From Flavipsychrobacter sp. (GTDB lineage: Bacteria; Bacteroidota; Bacteroidia; Chitinophagales; Chitinophagaceae): a DNA stretch of 64,000 nucleotides. The translations under genes and the position numbers were made by a program. Below the pieces are notes generated by a model. The model saw nothing but the letters and a program-made list of their open reading frames with translations, did no database searches and had not been told where the DNA came from. Location of the stretch: NCBI GenBank assembly GCA_021155965.1, contig JAJNBJ010000025.1, positions 33,787-97,786 of the forward strand, in the 5' to 3' direction. Every line of letters begins with the position of its first letter. The first letter of the stretch is position 1. Positions 1-9,046 of this stretch are shown one piece after another.

Positions 1-1
1 G

Positions 2-166
2 CGTAAAGAACGCATACGTGCGAACGGTACCTTCCGCAATACGGCTATGTACAGCATACTTGACGATGAATGGCCTGCCATAAAGATGACGCTGCATGCA
101 TCGCTGAATGCCGCAACATCTCCCTCTCCACCTGTGGAGAGGGCTGGGGGTGAGGTCAATAATTAG
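2..166 (+). CDS. GNAT N-acetyltransferase, C-terminal fragment
   Basis: The frame starting at base 2 is open from the window edge to the stop at 164-166. It reads RKERIRANGTFRNTAMYSI followed by LDDEWP, the typical end of RimJ/RimL-type GNAT acetyltransferases (G.h...v....Y.il..eW). These enzymes acetylate amines using acetyl-CoA in the cytoplasm; the substrate cannot be told from this piece. The last 15 or so codons (TSPSPPVERAGGEVNN) are written by a hairpin sequence with arms at 122-130 and 135-143 that looks like a dispersed intergenic repeat, so the natural C-terminus may have been extended by it. The gene converges on the next one with an 11-bp overlap of coding ends. Confidence 0.7.
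   Translation, partial: RKERIRANGTFRNTAMYSILDDEWPAIKMTLHASLNAATSPSPPVERAGGEVNN
122..143. repeat. Perfect 9-bp inverted repeat inside a coding tail
   Basis: CCCTCTCCA (122-130) and TGGAGAGGG (135-143) form a perfect stem with the loop CCTG, followed by GCTGGGGGTGAGGTC. This string resembles short dispersed palindromic repeats common between genes in many bacteria; here it lies in the last codons of the GNAT fragment and could double as the transcription stop between two convergent genes. Confidence 0.55.
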
Positions 167-950
167 CGCCGGATAAGTTGCCTTGAAGCGCCTTGCGCGA
201 GAGGATAACACACTCATGGTCCATTATCCGGTTGCTGTCTATCTCATTCCCGTTTACACTATAGGCTTTGTAGCCAATGTCGTTGATAAGGCTGGCAAAC
301 ATGCCGTTATCAATGTTGCTGCTTGTTAGCTGTTGTGTATGAATTTCCACCACAACAATGCAGTCGTTATTTTTCAGCGTCTGCCGCATGCCGTCAAGTG
401 CAAGGTATTCTGCACCCTCAATATCTATTTTAATTAACTCGGGGACAATGTTATTGGCCCTGCAGAAATCATCTATCCTGATAGGTGTTATCGCAATGGT
501 CTCCGTGGTATTTTCAGCGCTTATCTGGTTGAGGCAGGAAACACCATCGTTGGTGAAATAAATTTTTTCGGTAGCGTTGCTTACGGCATTGTTCACCGGT
601 ACGATCCTGGCATTTCCTGTCTGCACCCTTGCCGTATCTTGCAGGTATTCAAAGCTAAGTGGTACAGGTTCGAAAGAGTAGATCACAGAGCCCGCTTTCA
701 TTTTTTTTGCAAGCATAGCTGCTATTACGCCTATATTGCCGCCGATATCAAACAGCACATTGACCTGGCCAGCCAGCCCCGACAGTACTTTTAGCGGCGC
801 TTCATCTATCCTGCTGCTTACACCCCTTGCTATATGTGCAGAAACTGTATACTCCTCGCCGTTTATTACGATCTTTTTACCCGAACTCCCGTAAACAAAA
901 TAGTATAAAAACCTGAATATTTTTCTTAAAGATCCCTTCATAAAAGCCAT
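156..950 (-). CDS. FkbM family SAM-dependent methyltransferase
   Basis: The protein has a Rossmann methyltransferase core: FDIGGNIGVIAAMLA is the SAM-binding glycine motif, IYSFEPVP the acidic second strand, and IKIDIEGAEYLALDGM is the FkbM-family signature. FkbM enzymes usually O-methylate sugars or small metabolites. The reading frame is open back to 1103, but the upstream part (MLVRYKYIYFST...) has no family similarity that I recognise; the ATG at 948-950 (MAFMKGSLRKIFRF) or the one at 939-941 fits the family better, giving about 264 residues. Neighbours give no pathway hint: the gene converges with a GNAT fragment and diverges from a giant secreted protein. The substrate is unknown. Confidence 0.8.
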   Translation of the reverse strand: MAFMKGSLRKIFRFLYYFVYGSSGKKIVINGEEYTVSAHIARGVSSRIDEAPLKVLSGLAGQVNVLFDIGGNIGVIAAMLAKKMKAGSVIYSFEPVPLSFEYLQDTARVQTGNARIVPVNNAVSNATEKIYFTNDGVSCLNQISAENTTETIAITPIRIDDFCRANNIVPELIKIDIEGAEYLALDGMRQTLKNNDCIVVVEIHTQQLTSSNIDNGMFASLINDIGYKAYSVNGNEIDSNRIMDHECVILSRKALQGNLSGANY

Positions 951-1307
951 GTCCGGAAGCAGATGAATTGCCTTAATGTCCCTGCGCTCTTCCTGGCCCC
1001 AAAAGTATAAAATATAAGCAGTTTTGTTTCCTAAGGTTTGTTGTTCTCTTGTTGGGCAGGCATAGGCAGTAGAAAAATATATATATTTATAACGCACTAA
1101 CATTCCACGGTCCGCAAACGCCTATTAAAATGAGGTATTGGGTTTAATTGATAGTTATTTTCAGGTGTGAAAAAAAAATTAACTGAAAATTTTGTTTTCA
1201 ATAGGGAATAGCTTATTTTGCATAATCAAAATTTTATTTTGGTGTAGTACTATTTTATTGATCTTAGTAACCTTTTTATAATTTTTATCATTTTAAACAA
1301 TAGCAGA
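951..1307. other. AT-rich divergent intergenic region
   Basis: This region lies between the divergent FkbM and giant-adhesin genes and must hold both promoters. The 1150-1300 part is strikingly AT-rich with several TTTTG-containing boxes (for example TATTTTGCAT near 1215 and TATTTTGGTG near 1235) that resemble the Bacteroidetes -7 element, but none is an exact TAnnTTTG at a convincing distance. No RNA gene or ORF of note was seen. Confidence 0.35.
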
Positions 1308-4300
1308 ATGAAACGATTCTACTTCTCAAAACTGATAATCCCCGTCATCCTCGTAATGGGATTTTGTTCAAGCACATTTGCTCAACCAACCTCGTACACT
1401 ACGCCGGGCGCATACATATTCACTGTGCCTGCCGGCTGTTCCGGGATTAGTGTTGACGTTGCCGGGGCAAAAGGTGGTAATTACAGCTCTACAGGCTATG
1501 GTGGCAAAGGTGGCCGCGTAATTGGCAATTATGCGGTTACGCCGGGTCAGTTGCTGTATGTTTACGTTGGCGCTAAAGGTGTTGACTTAAACGGCGGGGC
1601 CGGTGGCAGCAGCTTCGGCGGCGGTCACAATGGCGGTAATGGCGGTGCGAGTGGCGGTGGCTCCGGTGGCGGAGCTGCAAGCTCTATCCGCACCAGCATA
1701 ACCGGCGGCGCAACAAGCACTGCCTCGTTAGGTTCCCGCATATTTGTTGGCGCTGGCGGTGGTGGTGGTAATTATTCATGCAGCCCGCAGTTCCCAGGTG
1801 GCGTTGGCGGGCATCCAAGCGGAGCTAACGGGCAATCTAATTGCAGCAGCCCGCCAGCGTACGGTGCCACACAAACCGCTGGTGGCGCAGGCAACTGTTA
1901 TTCCGGCTGTGGCGCAGCAGGTACTTTTGGCAATGGTGGTAATGGCACCTACTGGGGCGGCGGCGGTGGCGGCGGCTGGTATGGCGGCGGCGGCGGCTCA
2001 GAAAGTTCCGGCGGCGGTGGGTCCAACTATGCAAGTACATCTGCTACAAATGTAACGCACACTACCGGGTACCAGGATGCGGATGGCTATGTTATCATTA
2101 CTCCTTTATTGCCTGCTATAACCCCATCCCCCTCATCGCTTTCGTTTGGTGCGGTTACTGTAGGCACACGTTCTGCCCCGGCATTGTATACAGAGCTTAC
2201 AGGTGTCTACCTCAGTAGCGCTGATGTTACACCTAACATAATTGGACCTAGTACCAATAGGGACAGGTTCTATATCTCTGTTGATGGTGTTAACTGGTAC
2301 AACGGCTCTGAACTTGAAGCACTCGCTCTTGCTTCCACTCCTTATAGTATAACACATGCTGGCACAACACTTAATCCATATACAAGAATATACGTAAAAT
2401 TTGCACCTGCTGCAACATCAGCAGTAACTGCTACATTACAGCTCACTGGTGCCGGTCTTGCAACGCCGGTTAATATTTCACTGAGCGGCACCGGTTCGTC
2501 AGGCTGTACCGGTACACCGCCCGGGGGCACTGTAACAGTTACGCCTTCTGCTGCCAGTGTCATTACGCCTATCACAATGTCTCTTACCGGCAGTGCAGGT
2601 GCTGCTGGCTATACTTACCAGTGGCAAAGGGCTTCTGCGCTGGCCGGGCCATATACAAATATCCCGGGTGCGGTTTTAAGGAGTTACACACAGCAGGGTA
2701 TTCCTGCAAACTCATGGTTCCGTGTTATCACCACATGTCCTAATACACCGGCATCTGCTACGTCCAATACGGTGGCTGTTACCATGGCTGGTGTAGCGCC
2801 TTCCACGTGTACGCCCACTTCCGGCGGATGTGGTTTTGTCAACTGGTTCCTGGTAGGCAACCCTTCGTTCCCGTTCAGGGTATACGGCGCGTCAACACTG
2901 CAGGATTCTTATAATCCTGTTTGTAATATTTTCTATACAGATAATTCCGCTTCCACCAATGCGTTGCTCACTACAACACTGGGCATAGGAGCTACCTATA
3001 ATACTACTGTCGGTTACTCAAATGGTAACATCAACAGTACCCAGATATGGATAGATTTCAACAACAGCGGTGATTTCTCACCGGAAGAAACTGTTGGAGG
3101 AAGAGACCAGTGGAATGGCGGTACCGCCACTCCACAGATAATAATTCCTTCTACAGCAACACCCGGTATATACAGGTTAAGGGTTATTGTTACTTTCGGT
3201 GCAGGTAATAATAGTAGTCAGCCAAGGTACCCCAACATTCCGCCTTGCCCTACTACAGGTGTGCAGTATGCGGAGACCAGGGATTACAGGGTTACTATTG
3301 TTTATCCGCCATGCTCCGGCATACCGTATGCGGGTATTACAGATGCATCGGCAACCAGTGCATGCGCGGCGTTTACGCCAAACTTATTTAATGTAGGCCC
3401 CCAGTTGGGTGTTGGTCTCAGTTATATATGGCAGCAGTCAACGGATGGTTTGGGTTATTCTGATATTACTGGCGCTACAACTGCTGTTTATTCGCCTACG
3501 GTCACTGCAACCGGCCTCACGTATTACAGGACGAGAGTTACCTGTGCCAACGGCGGAGGTGTAGGTTACACCAACGGCTTGCCTATTGCTAAGTACGATC
3601 CCCCGGCTACGCCTACATCTTCACTGGCCTCATTTGCCTTCTGTACTAATACTACCTTAGATGCAATAAATGCCACAAGTGGTGGTGTATGGAGCACCAG
3701 CAACAGCCTGGTTGCTACTGTTGGTTCTATTTCGGGCACTGTATACGGTACTGGTGTTGGTAATGCTACACTTTCTTATACAATACCTTCCACGGGTTGT
3801 TACTCAACTGCTGAGCTTACGGTTAACCAGTTGCCTTCACAGATATACCCGTCGAACATTGTATTATGCCAGGGGCAGAGCATAGCCCTCTCTGATACCA
3901 TACCGGGCGGCGACTGGATCTCCACCGTTCCGCTTTGTGCAACTATTAATTCAAGTGGTGTGCTGACTGGAGGCCTGTGTGATGTAACCATTCAATACAG
4001 GTTGCCCACAGGATGTATGGTTTCTACCAATGTAACAGTTAACCCATTACCCACCCAGAGGATAGTTAGCGGCGGCGGTACTTACTGTACCGGTAGCAGC
4101 AGCTCTTCACCTACAAACAACCCGGTTATGTTAGATGGTTCTCAGTTAGGTGTAAGGTATGACCTCATCATGGGTGGCTCAGTGATCACAACACTTATGG
4201 GCACAGGTTCGCCGCTCAACTTTGGCGTACAAACAGCTCCGGGTACTTATACAGTATTTGCTACAAATCTTGCTACAGGTTGCAGCAGGGGTATGGCGCT

Positions 4301-7300
4301 TAGTGCTACTGTAGCCATTAACCCGCCGCCAACTGTGTTCCCGCTTACCGGTGGTGGCAGCTTCTGTGCCGGCGATCTTGATGGCCAGACAGTTACTGTC
4401 TCAAATTCAGAGGTGAATGTGAATTATTATTTGTATCAGAATGGTATTAATACTGGTGTTTATATTAACGGTGCAGGCGGGCCCATCACCTTCACGAACA
4501 TAACTGACCCTGGTATATACACAGTTGAGGGTGTGCATGCTGTTACTAATTGTACAGTGTTCATGTCAGGCTCTGTGATCATCACAATAGACCCGCTGCC
4601 TACAGCATACAATGTTACCGGTGGTGGTAATTATTGCGCAGGTGGTTCGGGCAGAACGGTGAGTCTTGATCGCTCTACAGTAGGTATTAACTATGCACTG
4701 TATCGCTATGATCCTCCTGTTAATTATTACGTATCTACACTTGCAGGAACAGGTGGCTCACTGAACTTCGGCAGCCAGACAGCTACAGGCACATATACTA
4801 TAGTAGCTACAAATGCCAGCACAGGTTGTGTAAATAATATGACCGGCTTTGCAGTTATTGGTATAGATATGCCACCTATTGTGCATAATGTGTCTGGTAC
4901 TGGCAGCTATTGTGCAGGCGGCACTGGCAGGACAGTAATTCTAGATATTGCTGATATAGGTGTTGATTACCAATTATACCTTGGTACAGCAACAACAGGC
5001 GTGCCTCTAAGTGGTGCCGGCTCACAGCTTGATTTCGCCAACCAGACCGCGCCAGGTGTATATACAGTAAGGGGTACAGACGTTATCACTGGCTGTACTA
5101 CTACAATGGCAGGCTCTGCAACAATTTCAATAGACCTTCTTCCAAATGTTTATAACATGGGTGGCGGTGGCCCATACTGCGCTGGTGGTACCGGCAGGGA
5201 TGTAACAATGGGGCCTGCTTCACAAACAGGTATCAGCTACCAGTTATATCTGAACAGCAACGCTGCAGGTATGCCTGTTCTGATGGGAACCGGTGCACCG
5301 CTCAACTTCGGCCCTCAGACAGGCCAGGGTGTTTATACGGTTATCGCAACTAATCCTGCAACAGGCTGTACTAAGCAAATGTCTGGTGTGTCAACAATTG
5401 GTGTTAACCCGCTGCCAACATTATTTGATGTAACAGGCTCGGGCGCATATTGTGCAGGCGGTGCAGGCATTAATGTAGGCCTTAGCTTCTCCAGCACAGG
5501 TATCAGCTATCAATTATACAGGAACGGCGTTCTGTTGGGTTCTGCTGTCAGCGGTTCAGGGGCGGCGCTCAATTTCGGTGCCCAGACTGTTGCCGGCACT
5601 TACACAGTAAGGGCAACAAATACGATCACAGGATGCAGCACATGGATGAACGGTAGTGCAATTATCTCTATCAATCCGTTACCCCCTGTGCATGCAGTTA
5701 CCGGTGGCGGCAACTATTGCGCCGGCGGTGCTGGTATGCCTGTTAACCTTAACGGTTCAAATACAGGTATCACCTACCAGCTGATGCTGGGCCTCACAGC
5801 TATCGGCGCTCCAATGCCGGGCACAGGCTCTGCATTGAACTTTGGCCTGCAGACTTTACCGGGCACATATACAATTGTTGCTACTGACAACACTAACGGT
5901 TGTACAAAATATATGTTTGGTGGTGCGCCGGTAATTGCTAATCCGTTACCAACAGTATTTACCATGACCGGTGGTGGTGCATATTGCACCGGCGGCCCGG
6001 GCGTGCTGGTTGGCTTAAGCGGTTCTGCATTGGGTATCAAATACCAGTTAATGATAGATGGTGTTCCTTCAGGCACACCAATGTCTGGCACAGGCAGCGC
6101 AATTAATTTCGGTTTCCAGGTCACTCCGGGCACATACACAGTGGTAGCTAAGAACAATACTACGCTTTGCACTAATAGCATGGCTGGCAATGTAGTGGTG
6201 GCTATCCAGGCAGCTCCTGTGGCCTTCAGTGTAACAGGCGGTGGCAGCTACTGTATGGGCGGTTCTGGTATTGATGTTATATTGACCGGCTCTGATCCTG
6301 GTATAGACTACCAGCTGTACAGGGGCACAACTATGGTTGGCGCTGCTCTGCCGGGCGATGGTTCTGCACTGAACTTCGGTCCGCAAACTGCAGCTGGCAC
6401 TTATACAGTTAAAGCTACTGAGGTATCAACAGGTTGCAATGCTAATATGAACTCAAGTGCAAATATTCTTATCAACCCATTGCCAACATCATTTACTGTG
6501 TTGGGTGGCGGTAGCTATTGCACCGGTGCTTCTGGCGTGCACGTTTTCCTCAGCGCTTCTACACTGGGTATCCAATACCAGTTGTATAACGGCAGCACTT
6601 TGATGGGTACAATGACCGGTACCGGCTCAAGCATCGACTTTGGCCTGCAAACCACAGTTGGCTCATACACTGTAGTAGCTGACAACCTGGTAACTACCTG
6701 CAGCAACAACATGGCCGGCAGCGCATCAGTATCCATTAACCCGCTGCCTGATGCACATAATGTGATAGGTGGTGGCAGTTACTGCACTGGTGGCACAGGT
6801 GTTCATGTAGGTTTGGATGGTTCTGATGCAGGTATTAAATACCAGCTCTTTAACGGCACTTCAATGGTAGGTACCTCAATGTCAGGCACAGGTTCAGCTA
6901 TCGACTTCGGTGCTATGACCGGTGCAGGTTCCTATACGGTATTAGCTACAAATATTTCTACAATGTGTGCTAACGACCAGACAGGTTCAGCATCGATCAG
7001 CATTAACCCATTGCCTGCGGCTTACTCTGTAACAGGTGGTGGCAGCTATTGCGAGACCGGCCTTGGCGTTCATGTTGGCATAGGCAACTCTGCAACAGGT
7101 GTTAACTATCAATTGTATCATAACACTTCGCCTGTGGGCATTGCACTTCCCGGTACAGGCACTGCGCTCGACCTGGGCTTGCATAATATGGTTGGTTTGT
7201 ACACAGTATCTGCAACCGATGCTGCTACAGGCTGCCAGGCAGGTATGACAGGCAGCACTACCATCAGCGTTCTGCCGATCCTGATACCACATGTTAATGT

Positions 7301-8360
7301 TACCCCAAGCATTGCAGGCACTGTATGCGTTGGCCAGGTAGTTTCGTTCTCAGCATCTCCCGTAAATGGTGGCGCTACACCTACTTATCAGTGGAGGATA
7401 AATGGCGTAAGCGCCGGCGTAGGCAGCACTTACAGCTACATACCATTGGATGGCGATGTGGTGACTGCAATGATCACCAGCACTGCCCAGTGTGCTCATC
7501 CTGATACCGGCAGCACTTCGATATTTATGACAGTAAGCCCAATGCAAATGCCATCAGCTTCAGTTGCTGCTGATCCGGGTTCACTGGTATGCTCTGGCGC
7601 TCCTGTAACATTAACAGCAACTACTATGTATGGTGGCACTGCTCCATCACTGGTTTGGCTGAAGAATGGCCTCGAAGTAGGAACAGGTTCGTCTTACTCA
7701 TACTATCCGTCAAACGGCGATATCATCACCTTCAAGCTGGAGAGCAATTTCAATTGCCGTCTTTCTGATGTGGTGTTCGGTAACCCTGTTACATTCACTG
7801 TTGAGAACCCGGTATTGCCGATCGTTACTGTAACATCAAGCGCTAACCACGAGAACCTGACTGCAGGCCAGCCTGTAACATTTACAGCTACAGCAGTTAA
7901 TGCAGGTGCTCGTCCTACTTACCAGTGGCTGATCAACTCTACAGTTATCCCGGGTGCTACCAACTCAACATTCACTACCAGCAACCTGGCACACAGGGAT
8001 TCAGTTACCTGCGAGGTGATGGGTGTATGTGCATTAGTTGGTTTCAACTCAGTGAAAGTAGAAGTTAGCAGGACAGGTGTTAACCAGGTTACATCAGCAA
8101 ACAACGTAAGGCTGATACCTAACCCGAACAAAGGTGAATTCCGCGTAACAGGTACATTAGCTACAGTTGCTGACGAGGAAGTAACCCTTGAAGTGGTGAA
8201 CATGCTTGGCCAGGTTATCTACACCGGCAAAGTGGCAACACAGAATGGTGTTATCAACGAGCAGGTTAAATTGAACAGTTCTCTTGCAAATGGCATGTAC
8301 CTGCTGAACCTGCGTTCAGGCTCAGATAATACAGTGTTCCATTTTGTGATAGAGCAATAA
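1308..8360 (+). CDS. Giant T9SS-exported adhesin-like protein with glycine-rich domain and 12 repeats
   Basis: The 2350-residue protein begins with a signal peptide (MKRFYFSKLIIPVILVMGF...TFAQ). In order it shows a glycine-rich domain (residues about 35-250, many GGxGG runs), a choice-of-anchor-D-like beta domain (about 270-400), an Ig-like segment, a GEVED-type domain around residues 560-640 (IWIDFNNSGDF, then YRLRV), further Ig-like domains, twelve consecutive repeats of about 88-92 residues (about 912-1990) each starting V(T/S)GGGxYC and containing Y(Q/A)LY, LNFG.QT and GTYTV.AT, three Ig-like domains with YQW.(I/L)NG cores, and a C-terminal T9SS sorting domain (NVRLIPNPNKGEFRVTG to the end). 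It is probably displayed on or released from the outer membrane as an adhesin or matrix protein. Two cysteines per repeat probably form a disulfide. Repeat organisation and C-terminus match the 2125-residue protein on the minus strand at 33419-39796. A strong terminator follows. Confidence 0.88.
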   Translation: MKRFYFSKLIIPVILVMGFCSSTFAQPTSYTTPGAYIFTVPAGCSGISVDVAGAKGGNYSSTGYGGKGGRVIGNYAVTPGQLLYVYVGAKGVDLNGGAGGSSFGGGHNGGNGGASGGGSGGGAASSIRTSITGGATSTASLGSRIFVGAGGGGGNYSCSPQFPGGVGGHPSGANGQSNCSSPPAYGATQTAGGAGNCYSGCGAAGTFGNGGNGTYWGGGGGGGWYGGGGGSESSGGGGSNYASTSATNVTHTTGYQDADGYVIITPLLPAITPSPSSLSFGAVTVGTRSAPALYTELTGVYLSSADVTPNIIGPSTNRDRFYISVDGVNWYNGSELEALALASTPYSITHAGTTLNPYTRIYVKFAPAATSAVTATLQLTGAGLATPVNISLSGTGSSGCTGTPPGGTVTVTPSAASVITPITMSLTGSAGAAGYTYQWQRASALAGPYTNIPGAVLRSYTQQGIPANSWFRVITTCPNTPASATSNTVAVTMAGVAPSTCTPTSGGCGFVNWFLVGNPSFPFRVYGASTLQDSYNPVCNIFYTDNSASTNALLTTTLGIGATYNTTVGYSNGNINSTQIWIDFNNSGDFSPEETVGGRDQWNGGTATPQIIIPSTATPGIYRLRVIVTFGAGNNSSQPRYPNIPPCPTTGVQYAETRDYRVTIVYPPCSGIPYAGITDASATSACAAFTPNLFNVGPQLGVGLSYIWQQSTDGLGYSDITGATTAVYSPTVTATGLTYYRTRVTCANGGGVGYTNGLPIAKYDPPATPTSSLASFAFCTNTTLDAINATSGGVWSTSNSLVATVGSISGTVYGTGVGNATLSYTIPSTGCYSTAELTVNQLPSQIYPSNIVLCQGQSIALSDTIPGGDWISTVPLCATINSSGVLTGGLCDVTIQYRLPTGCMVSTNVTVNPLPTQRIVSGGGTYCTGSSSSSPTNNPVMLDGSQLGVRYDLIMGGSVITTLMGTGSPLNFGVQTAPGTYTVFATNLATGCSRGMALSATVAINPPPTVFPLTGGGSFCAGDLDGQTVTVSNSEVNVNYYLYQNGINTGVYINGAGGPITFTNITDPGIYTVEGVHAVTNCTVFMSGSVIITIDPLPTAYNVTGGGNYCAGGSGRTVSLDRSTVGINYALYRYDPPVNYYVSTLAGTGGSLNFGSQTATGTYTIVATNASTGCVNNMTGFAVIGIDMPPIVHNVSGTGSYCAGGTGRTVILDIADIGVDYQLYLGTATTGVPLSGAGSQLDFANQTAPGVYTVRGTDVITGCTTTMAGSATISIDLLPNVYNMGGGGPYCAGGTGRDVTMGPASQTGISYQLYLNSNAAGMPVLMGTGAPLNFGPQTGQGVYTVIATNPATGCTKQMSGVSTIGVNPLPTLFDVTGSGAYCAGGAGINVGLSFSSTGISYQLYRNGVLLGSAVSGSGAALNFGAQTVAGTYTVRATNTITGCSTWMNGSAIISINPLPPVHAVTGGGNYCAGGAGMPVNLNGSNTGITYQLMLGLTAIGAPMPGTGSALNFGLQTLPGTYTIVATDNTNGCTKYMFGGAPVIANPLPTVFTMTGGGAYCTGGPGVLVGLSGSALGIKYQLMIDGVPSGTPMSGTGSAINFGFQVTPGTYTVVAKNNTTLCTNSMAGNVVVAIQAAPVAFSVTGGGSYCMGGSGIDVILTGSDPGIDYQLYRGTTMVGAALPGDGSALNFGPQTAAGTYTVKATEVSTGCNANMNSSANILINPLPTSFTVLGGGSYCTGASGVHVFLSASTLGIQYQLYNGSTLMGTMTGTGSSIDFGLQTTVGSYTVVADNLVTTCSNNMAGSASVSINPLPDAHNVIGGGSYCTGGTGVHVGLDGSDAGIKYQLFNGTSMVGTSMSGTGSAIDFGAMTGAGSYTVLATNISTMCANDQTGSASISINPLPAAYSVTGGGSYCETGLGVHVGIGNSATGVNYQLYHNTSPVGIALPGTGTALDLGLHNMVGLYTVSATDAATGCQAGMTGSTTISVLPILIPHVNVTPSIAGTVCVGQVVSFSASPVNGGATPTYQWRINGVSAGVGSTYSYIPLDGDVVTAMITSTAQCAHPDTGSTSIFMTVSPMQMPSASVAADPGSLVCSGAPVTLTATTMYGGTAPSLVWLKNGLEVGTGSSYSYYPSNGDIITFKLESNFNCRLSDVVFGNPVTFTVENPVLPIVTVTSSANHENLTAGQPVTFTATAVNAGARPTYQWLINSTVIPGATNSTFTTSNLAHRDSVTCEVMGVCALVGFNSVKVEVSRTGVNQVTSANNVRLIPNPNKGEFRVTGTLATVADEEVTLEVVNMLGQVIYTGKVATQNGVINEQVKLNSSLANGMYLLNLRSGSDNTVFHFVIEQ

Positions 8361-8380
8361 TAGATAGTTTCAAACACAAG

Positions 8381-8412
8381 AAAATTGCCCGGTTCATCCG
8401 GGCAATTTTTTT
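8381..8412 (+). terminator. Rho-independent terminator of the giant adhesin gene
   Basis: AAATTGCCCGG, loop TTCAT, CCGGGCAATTT followed by a T run. It lies about 20 bp after the stop codon at 8360; the stem is perfect and GC-rich in its core. Confidence 0.9.
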
Positions 8413-8424
8413 GCCTGTACGGGT

Positions 8425-8499
8425 CATTTAAACATTAAAAAGCGGCACGGACTTTGCGTGCTTTGCGTATCCTTTGCGCCTTTGCGTGAAAATTTCAAT
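8425..8499. repeat. Dispersed 75-bp repeat, copy A (CTTTGCG family)
   Basis: The stretch from CATTTAAACATTAAAAA to GAAAATTTCAAT contains four spaced TTTGCG units (GACTTTGCGTGCTTTGCG, then TCCTTTGCGCCTTTGCGTG). It recurs at 40067-40141 with only two differences over 75 bp. A shortened version (CGCTTTTGCGCCTTTGCGAG) is at about 42681-42700. It is non-coding in all places. Confidence 0.85.
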
Positions 8500-8620
8500 T
8501 TACCATGTTTTACCATCCTTAACTGGATTTGGCACACTTTTTGCGATATTATTTGTTGCGTGCGGATGCTTAAAACCTGCTACCAGTGCGCATTTTGGCA
8601 GTTCTTTGTTTATTGGAAAT

Positions 8621-8699
8621 TATACCTTTTTTATACCTAAAACCACGTTTTTTATACCTTTTATCCCATTTTTCATACCCTTTTATACCCCTTTATACC
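8621..8699. repeat. Helically phased array of TATACC boxes
   Basis: TATACC-like hexamers start at 8621, 8632, 8653, 8662 (TATCCC), 8674 (CATACC), 8684 and 8694. Each follows a short T tract. The steps are 11, 21, 9, 12, 10 and 10 bp, about one or two helical turns each. Further single copies are near 8721 and 8787. No convincing protein is encoded here. The arrangement suggests intrinsically curved DNA or a row of protein-binding sites. Confidence 0.5.
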
Positions 8700-8898
8700 T
8701 TAAACAAAAACACATAACATATACCCACAGCGCATTTCGTCACATACGAAAATATATATTTACCGAAAACAGCCCTATGCCCCAAATTATACCTTTCGTA
8801 GAAACCAAATAACAGTAATATACCCCATATCTACATGTGATATATTATATGGTATTATTTATTATTTTCAAGTGCCAAACTTTTTTCTGACATTTGTT

Positions 8899-8964
8899 GT
8901 ACTTACGATGGGTTAGTAAGTACAGTCCTTTCCCGATGCGCTACGGTGCATCGGGAATTTTTTT
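8899..8964 (+). ncRNA. Candidate small RNA with two hairpins and a terminator
   Basis: Hairpin 1 pairs GTACTTAC (8899-8906) with GTAAGTAC (8916-8923). Hairpin 2 pairs TCCCGATGC (8931-8939) with GCATCGGGA (8948-8956) and is followed directly by a run of T, a textbook Rho-independent terminator. No coding gene ends here, because the upstream adhesin already has its own terminator at 8381-8412, so this terminator must serve another transcript. An imperfect -7 box (GACATTTG, 8889-8896) lies just upstream. It may be a short sRNA or a leader of the DUF2911 gene at 9047. No known RNA family was recognised. Confidence 0.45.
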
Positions 8965-9046
8965 GTACCCGTTTCATTGTTTATTGAGTTCATGATATGA
9001 GGTTATCAACTTACTTCGTATTTTGCATCATCAAAAAAAACAACTC

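Noticed and set aside
4045..7275. Tandem DNA repeats that might be read as a CRISPR or satellite
   Set aside because: The period of about 270 bp is the codon-level reflection of 90-residue protein repeats; units are diverged with synonymous changes and the frame is open throughout.
8474..8812. Open frame of 112 codons across the TATACC array
   Set aside because: Its sequence (repeated FIP and FFIP units) is simply the translation of the phased T-rich repeats; no start signal, no family.
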